From: JADKAV01 sp963769435
Lineage (GTDB): Bacteria; Actinomycetota; Actinomycetes; S36-B12; UBA10799
DNA length: 64,000 bases
Assembly (NCBI GenBank): GCA_963769435.1
Contig: CAVYLN010000002.1
Coordinates: 1,612,001-1,676,000, forward strand
Direction of reading: 5' to 3'
In this document: positions 59,601 to 64,000 of the stretch, piece after piece
Position numbering within the stretch: position 1 is the first letter of the stretch
Layout of the letters: the number at the start of each line of letters is the position of its first letter
Made by a program: the position numbers and the translations under genes
Notes under the pieces: generated by a model
Databases searched by the model: none
The model's input: only the letters and a program-made list of their open reading frames with translations
Told to the model about the DNA's origin: nothing

Positions 59601-61630
59601 GACTGGTGCTCGCCGGAGCCGGCGCGCCGCCGACGGACGAAGTTCATGGCCAGCAGGAAGGCCAGGATCACGAACGCGCCCGTGACCACATATGCCGCCG
59701 CCCGTGAGTACGCCGTCGTGCGCACCTGGACCGTGACGGGCTCGCCGTAGCGCCGGCCAGAAGGGGTTGTGAGTTGCAGGTCGATGGGCAGCGTGCCCGA
59801 TCCCACTACCTGGGCCTCGACCTCAAGACTCACCTTGCGGCCGGCCGGGACCAGGAACGGCGCGATCTCAGATGCCACCAAGCGGGCGGGTTCGTCGGAT
59901 GTGAGCCGGATTCCGACGTTCACGTCCTGTTCGAGATCGTTGGCGACCGTAACCGGGATACGGCCGCTGTCACCGGGCAGGGTGAAGGTCCCGGTCGTGA
60001 CCACGCGGACCTCCGCCGTGAGGTCTGAGACCTGTCCGTTGATGGTACGGACCAGTGCGTCCGCCGTCGTCGGATCCGTTCGCCAGGTCCAGGAGGTCTG
60101 ACGCATCACCGCCTGGTCGTACCCGATGCCGTCCGGCTCGGTGAGGATCGCCTGGAACCTGCGGGCCCGGCGCTGCTGGAGTTGGATCTCTGCCAGGTAG
60201 TCGCGGGACAACTCGCCGATCCGCTGCTCCGGGGAGTAGGCGACTCTGGTGCGGGGGACTTCGACGGCCCTGCGCTGCGCGGTCTCCAGTGTCACCAGGC
60301 GGGCGTAGGGGACCTGTGCCAGCGCTCGCAGGATCTGCCGCAGGAAACCCGAGCGGGGAGCCCACAGTGGGTCCGGTGCCGCGACCAGGCTGCGGCGTAG
60401 ATCCGGGAGTTCGGCGCTTGCCATCGCGATCTCCGACAAGAACCTCTGCCGGGCCAACAATGCTTCCCCCCGGGTCTCCTGAGGGGAAGCCAGAGCGGCT
60501 GTGAGCCCGGAATCCGCCAGGGTCACGGGCATGCCTGCCCACTTCGCGAAGGCGTCCGGGGTGTAGGTGAGCCCCGGTGTGGGCGGCAGCGTGGAGTCGG
60601 CCAGTAGTAGGTTCGTCGCCCCCGCGTCGCGGTAGGTCCGCCTGGTCGAGGGTGTCGTGGTGCCGTCTGCGGGCCAGGCCAGCACGTCCTGCACGGGTGT
60701 ACGGGTCGAGGCCGCCACATCACTGGCCGCCCGCGCGGTCGCCTGCGCCACGGTCTTGTCCATCCCGGCCCGCAGCAGTGCCGTCGCATCGGGGAATCCG
60801 TAGGGGGCTGCGATGGGCGGTTGCGCTGCCGCATTGCGCCGGACGTCGGCCAGCCATTCGGCCGCGGGTGCTGATCCGGCACCCACCGCCGACTGCGAGG
60901 CCGCGGGCCCGGTGGCGACCTCGTAGCCATCGGACATGTCCTCCGCGGTCTGCAGAATACTGGGGTCGAAGACCCAGGTGACCGGGGCGGAACCGGCGGC
61001 ATTGACGATGCGTTCCAGTCGCCCCCCGGTGGCCATCTCCGCTGCCGTCTGCTCGCTGAGTTGGAGACTGTCGAGGGCGCGGTCGGGCCGGGCGGTCACC
61101 GGCCAGAGCCACACGAGTCGCGATGGCGAGACCGTGCCCTCGGGGAACCAGGGCAGGAAAGTGCGGGTGAGCCCCAGTCGCTGCGTCAGCCCGTCGGTGC
61201 CGGTCCCGATGACCTCGAGTCCTGCCACGTAGACCCCCGGGAAACTGAGCGGGAGTTCGTCGAAGGGGAGCTCGAGGGACCAGTCGGCGCTGTTGCGCGC
61301 CAGCAGCAGCGGGATCGGTTCGCTCACGGCCAGCGTCGGAGGACCGTCCCTGTCCACCGCCCCGGCACTGACCGCGGCGATCTCTGAGCGGGTAGCCATG
61401 GGTGTGCCTGACAACAGCAGGCGGACCTGGATGGCTGCGACGTCATCGTTGGACGTGTTGCGTAGGCGCCCCGACATGCGCAGCGTCTTGCCCGGCTGCG
61501 GGTTCAGCGGAGTCATGGTGGTGACACGCAACTCGATGGAGTCGGCCGGAAGTTGGCGCGGGCTGGCATGTGCAGCCCCGCCGAGGCATACCATCACCAG
61601 CGCCACCAGCAGGGATATCGCTTTGCCCAC
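59597..61630 (-). CDS. Secreted/membrane DUF6049 protein
   Basis: The 677-residue protein has a signal peptide (KAISLLVALVMVCLGGAAHA) at residues 3-22, a large extracytoplasmic part with beta-rich domains, and a C-terminal membrane helix (AAAYVVTGAFVILAFLLAMN) with a basic end. It matches the mycobacterial Rv3909 position and architecture (DUF6049). Its role is unknown, probably in envelope synthesis because it is coupled to murJ. The GTG at 61630 overlaps the NUDIX stop by one base (TAGTG). Confidence 0.85.
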   Translation of the reverse strand: MGKAISLLVALVMVCLGGAAHASPRQLPADSIELRVTTMTPLNPQPGKTLRMSGRLRNTSNDDVAAIQVRLLLSGTPMATRSEIAAVSAGAVDRDGPPTLAVSEPIPLLLARNSADWSLELPFDELPLSFPGVYVAGLEVIGTGTDGLTQRLGLTRTFLPWFPEGTVSPSRLVWLWPVTARPDRALDSLQLSEQTAAEMATGGRLERIVNAAGSAPVTWVFDPSILQTAEDMSDGYEVATGPAASQSAVGAGSAPAAEWLADVRRNAAAQPPIAAPYGFPDATALLRAGMDKTVAQATARAASDVAASTRTPVQDVLAWPADGTTTPSTRRTYRDAGATNLLLADSTLPPTPGLTYTPDAFAKWAGMPVTLADSGLTAALASPQETRGEALLARQRFLSEIAMASAELPDLRRSLVAAPDPLWAPRSGFLRQILRALAQVPYARLVTLETAQRRAVEVPRTRVAYSPEQRIGELSRDYLAEIQLQQRRARRFQAILTEPDGIGYDQAVMRQTSWTWRTDPTTADALVRTINGQVSDLTAEVRVVTTGTFTLPGDSGRIPVTVANDLEQDVNVGIRLTSDEPARLVASEIAPFLVPAGRKVSLEVEAQVVGSGTLPIDLQLTTPSGRRYGEPVTVQVRTTAYSRAAAYVVTGAFVILAFLLAMNFVRRRRAGSGEHQS

Positions 61631-62112
61631 TAGACCTCGCCGAGCATGCCGCGGGCCTTGGTGACGAGACGGCGCTCGTCGCGGTACGCCAGCCGCGCGG
61701 GGACCTCCTCGAAGTCCACCCACGCGACCTCCACCACTTCCGGGTCCTCATCGGACAACATCCCGGACGTGTAGCGCATGAGGAAATGGTGCACGGTCTT
61801 GTGGATACGGCGATCCTCCACTGCGAACCAGAAATCGATGATCCCGAGCGGTGCGACGATACCCGCCACGAGTCCGGTCTCCTCCTGGACCTCGCGCAGC
61901 GCGGCCTCCTCGACCGTCTCGCCCTCCTCGACGTGCCCCTTCGGCAGTGACCACACGAGTCTGTGACGGCGGTCGTAGCGTGCGATCAGCGCGACCTGCG
62001 CGGCGTCCCCGTCCCGGCGGACGACCAGCCCGCCGGCGCTGGTCTCGTCGACCGTCGAGCGTGAACGCTTCACATAGCGCAGGTTGAAGCGCGACGGGGA
62101 CGGGTGGGGCAT
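61630..62112 (-). CDS. NUDIX hydrolase
   Basis: The 160-residue protein has a full Nudix box: GHVEEGETVEEAALREVQEE followed by TGL (GX5EX7REUXEEXGU), preceded by WSLPKGHVE. Near relatives at this place (Rv3908, MutT4) hydrolyse modified nucleotides. The start is the ATG at 62112; a very long open frame continuing to 63633 is antisense to pcnA and is not used. It is divergent from pcnA. Confidence 0.93.
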   Translation of the reverse strand: MPHPSPSRFNLRYVKRSRSTVDETSAGGLVVRRDGDAAQVALIARYDRRHRLVWSLPKGHVEEGETVEEAALREVQEETGLVAGIVAPLGIIDFWFAVEDRRIHKTVHHFLMRYTSGMLSDEDPEVVEVAWVDFEEVPARLAYRDERRLVTKARGMLGEV

Positions 62113-62265
62113 GAGTTCGAGAATAGGCGCAATCGGTCGGTTGGGGGCGGCAGGCGGACAGGAGCGGGTGTTGACGCCCGGTCCACATTGACGGATCGTG
62201 GTGCCCGGGCCGGTGACGGTCGTGCACTTGCCGGTGGCCGCGTGCGCGAGACTAGCCTGGTGCGA

Positions 62266-63720
62266 GTGACTCGTCCGGACGCTCAGATGCAGATCCTGCA
62301 TGGTGCCCGCGACGTCGCGCTGCACCGACTTCGTGCTGAGCGGCCGATCCTGGATGAACTGGGCGGCAGGTTCGTGGGCGCCGGTTTCACCCTCGATCTC
62401 GTGGGGGGTTCGGTGCGGGACGCGATTCTGGCCAGACCCGTGGAGGACCTGGACTTCGCCACCGACGCCCGGCCGGAGCAGGTGGCGCCGCTGCTGTCTG
62501 GATGGGCGGATGCGGTGTGGGACGTGGGGGCGCGTTTCGGCACCATCGGGGCCGAGGTCGCAGGGTTGCGCCTGGAATTCACCACCTATCGCAGTGACCG
62601 CTACGACCGTGACTCCCGCAAGCCGGAGGTTCAGTACGGTGCTGATCTGATGTCGGACCTCGGTCGACGCGACTTCACCGTGAACGCTATGGCGGTGCGA
62701 CTTCCCGACTGGCAGTTCGTGGACCCGTTCGACGGCCTGCTGGACCTCGCCGTGAAACGCCTCCGCACGCCGGGAGCCCCGGCGGACTCCTTCTCCGACG
62801 ACCCTCTGCGCATGCTCAGGGCAGCCCGCTTCTGCTCGCAGTTGGGCATGACAGTGGACGCCGAGGCCGTCGACGCCATGGCGAACATGGCCGAGCGGAT
62901 CGACGTGGTGAGTGCGGAGCGGATCCGTGACGAACTGGTCAAACTCATCATGTCCGACGCTCCTCGCCCCGGTCTGCAACTTCTCGTCGACACCGGTTTG
63001 TGCCAGCGTTTTCTGCCTGAGGTGCCGGCCCTGGCGCTCGAGATCGATGAGCACCATCGTCACAAGGACGTCTATGAGCACACCCTCACCGTGCTCGAGC
63101 AGGCCATTGAGCTCGAATCGGCCCACGCGCCGGCCAGCGGCCCGGACTTCGTGCTGCGATTCGCCGCCCTCATGCACGATGTCGGGAAACCGAAGACGCG
63201 GCGTCTCGAACCCGGCGGTGGCGTCTCGTTCCATCACCACGAGGTGGTCGGCGCCAAGTTGACGCGCAAGCGGATGAGGGCGCTCAGATTCGACACGAAG
63301 ACCATCGACGAGGTCGCCCGATTGGTCGAGTTGCACCTGCGATTCCACGGCTACGGGACAGGGGAGTGGACCGACGCCGCCGTCCGCCGCTACGCCCGGG
63401 ACGCCGGTGATCAGTTGAACCGCCTGCACAAACTCACCCGTGCCGATTCCACGACCCGGAACCGGCGCAAGGCGGCGGCGCTGCAACGCACCTACGACGA
63501 TCTGGAACGACGTATCGGGGTTCTGGCGGAGGCGGAGGAACTCGCCGCAATCCGCCCCGACCTCGACGGGAACCAGATCATGCAGGTCCTGGGCATCGGT
63601 CCCGGGCGGGATGTGGGCCGGGCGTACAACCACCTGCTCGAACTGCGCATGGAGCGCGGGCCCATGACGGACCAGGAGGCCACTGCCGCCCTGCTCACAT
63701 GGTGGGAGGAGCAGCGGTGA
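62266..63720 (+). CDS. pcnA: CCA-adding tRNA nucleotidyltransferase / poly(A) polymerase family
   Basis: The 484-residue protein has the nucleotidyltransferase core FTLDLVGGSVRDAILARPVE with DLDFATDARPEQVAPLL (DxD metal site), RRDFTVNAMAVRL, DPLRMLRAARFCSQLG, and an HD domain (HRHKDVYEHTLTVL, AALMHDVGKPKTRRL, FHHHEVVGA). It adds CCA to tRNA 3' ends, which fits tRNA genes here that do not encode CCA. The start is uncertain: GTG at 62266 or 62260, both upstream of an ATG at 62287. It overlaps the convergent MFS gene by 26 bases. Confidence 0.9.
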   Translation: MTRPDAQMQILHGARDVALHRLRAERPILDELGGRFVGAGFTLDLVGGSVRDAILARPVEDLDFATDARPEQVAPLLSGWADAVWDVGARFGTIGAEVAGLRLEFTTYRSDRYDRDSRKPEVQYGADLMSDLGRRDFTVNAMAVRLPDWQFVDPFDGLLDLAVKRLRTPGAPADSFSDDPLRMLRAARFCSQLGMTVDAEAVDAMANMAERIDVVSAERIRDELVKLIMSDAPRPGLQLLVDTGLCQRFLPEVPALALEIDEHHRHKDVYEHTLTVLEQAIELESAHAPASGPDFVLRFAALMHDVGKPKTRRLEPGGGVSFHHHEVVGAKLTRKRMRALRFDTKTIDEVARLVELHLRFHGYGTGEWTDAAVRRYARDAGDQLNRLHKLTRADSTTRNRRKAAALQRTYDDLERRIGVLAEAEELAAIRPDLDGNQIMQVLGIGPGRDVGRAYNHLLELRMERGPMTDQEATAALLTWWEEQR

Positions 63721-64000
63721 TCCGGGTTCGCAGGTAGAGCAGGCCGCTGGCGATCATGCCGATCCCGATCGCCGCCGCTGTGAGACCCGCGTTGACCGCC
63801 GTCGGGTCCAGCCACGCCACGAACACCACACCGGAGACCAGGGCCACGTTCACGGCGACGTCGTAGAGCGCGAACACGCGGCCGCGGTTGCCCTCGTCGA
63901 TCCACTCCTGGACCAATGTGTCCCCGCAGACCTTCGCGACCTGCCCGGCGAAACCGATGAAAAGACCGGCCAGTATCAAGGAGGGTACGGTGGCGGTCGC
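63695..64000 (-). CDS. C-terminal part of an MFS transporter (cut by window)
   Basis: The gene enters from the right edge and its N-terminus is outside the window. The visible part has hydrophobic helices (PSLILAGLFIGFAGQVAKVC, NVALVSGVVFVAWL, LTAAAIGIGMIASGLLYL) with the loop WIDEGNRGRVFALYDVAVNV, which contains the MFS signature RGRVFALYD. It ends at 63695, inside the 3' end of pcnA. The substrate cannot be assigned. Confidence 0.75.
   Translation of the reverse strand, partial: ATATVPSLILAGLFIGFAGQVAKVCGDTLVQEWIDEGNRGRVFALYDVAVNVALVSGVVFVAWLDPTAVNAGLTAAAIGIGMIASGLLYLRTRITAAPPTM

Noticed and set aside
61630..63633. 667-codon minus-strand frame containing the NUDIX gene
   Set aside because: Only the last 160 codons match a family. 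The upstream part is antisense to pcnA, so the start at 62112 was used.

Overview
The window is a high-GC actinobacterial chromosome segment (class Actinomycetes; lower rank not resolved from sequence alone) that spans the replication origin. The gene order gyrA-gyrB-dciA-recF-dnaN-oriC-dnaA-rpmH-rnpA-yidD-yidC-jag-rsmG-parA-parB, the fhaA-fhaB-pstP-rodA-pbpA-pknB cluster and the pcnA-nudix-DUF6049-murJ-pseudokinase-sigM-trxB-trxA-cwlM block match the order known from mycobacteria and relatives.

Layout. (1) 1-20.9 kb: a surface-polysaccharide locus on both strands. It holds at least nine glycosyltransferase genes, a methyltransferase, an ABC exporter pair (wzm at 5038, wzt at 7089), a large HAD-domain protein, a complete dTDP-L-rhamnose set (rmlA, rmlB, rmlD, rmlC), a GtrA-family protein and a second RmlC-like cupin. 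It ends in an N-terminally truncated epimerase remnant and a 57-base imperfect palindrome. (2) 21.7-30.4 kb: cell-wall growth and its Ser/Thr phospho-signalling (FhaA, FhaB, PstP, RodA, PbpA, PknB), then trpG, a DUF881 protein and crgA. (3) 30.4-35.1 kb: accessory and housekeeping genes (HNH remnant, YbaK, thiolase, rhomboid, cyclophilin, AlkD-like protein) and a repeat-rich spacer. (4) 35.1-50.4 kb: tRNA-Ala(UGC), a DLW-type mini-protein, tRNA-Ile(GAU), DUF3566, gyrA, gyrB, dciA, recF, dnaN, oriC with DnaA boxes, dnaA, then divergently rpmH to parB, with two parS sites. (5) 50.4-64 kb: ddl, an aminotransferase, a CwlM-like amidase, trxA/trxB, sigM with its putative anti-sigma factor, a pseudokinase, murJ, a DUF6049 protein, a NUDIX hydrolase, pcnA and the end of an MFS transporter.

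How the parts work together. The first block would make a rhamnose-containing polysaccharide, extended in the cytoplasm and exported by Wzm/Wzt. The second and fifth blocks encode the PknB network that in mycobacteria controls peptidoglycan precursor supply and flipping (PknB, PstP, FhaA, the MurJ pseudokinase, CwlM). The fourth block encodes replication initiation, supercoiling and origin segregation.

A main caution: at least 13 genes or gene positions, several of them essential (gyrA, gyrB, rodA, yidC), are interrupted by a frameshift, and every shift I could work out is in the +1 direction (one extra base). The simplest reading is an insertion-biased sequencing or assembly error. Frameshifted genes are therefore annotated across the break as probably intact. 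No CRISPR array, insertion sequence or prophage was seen.
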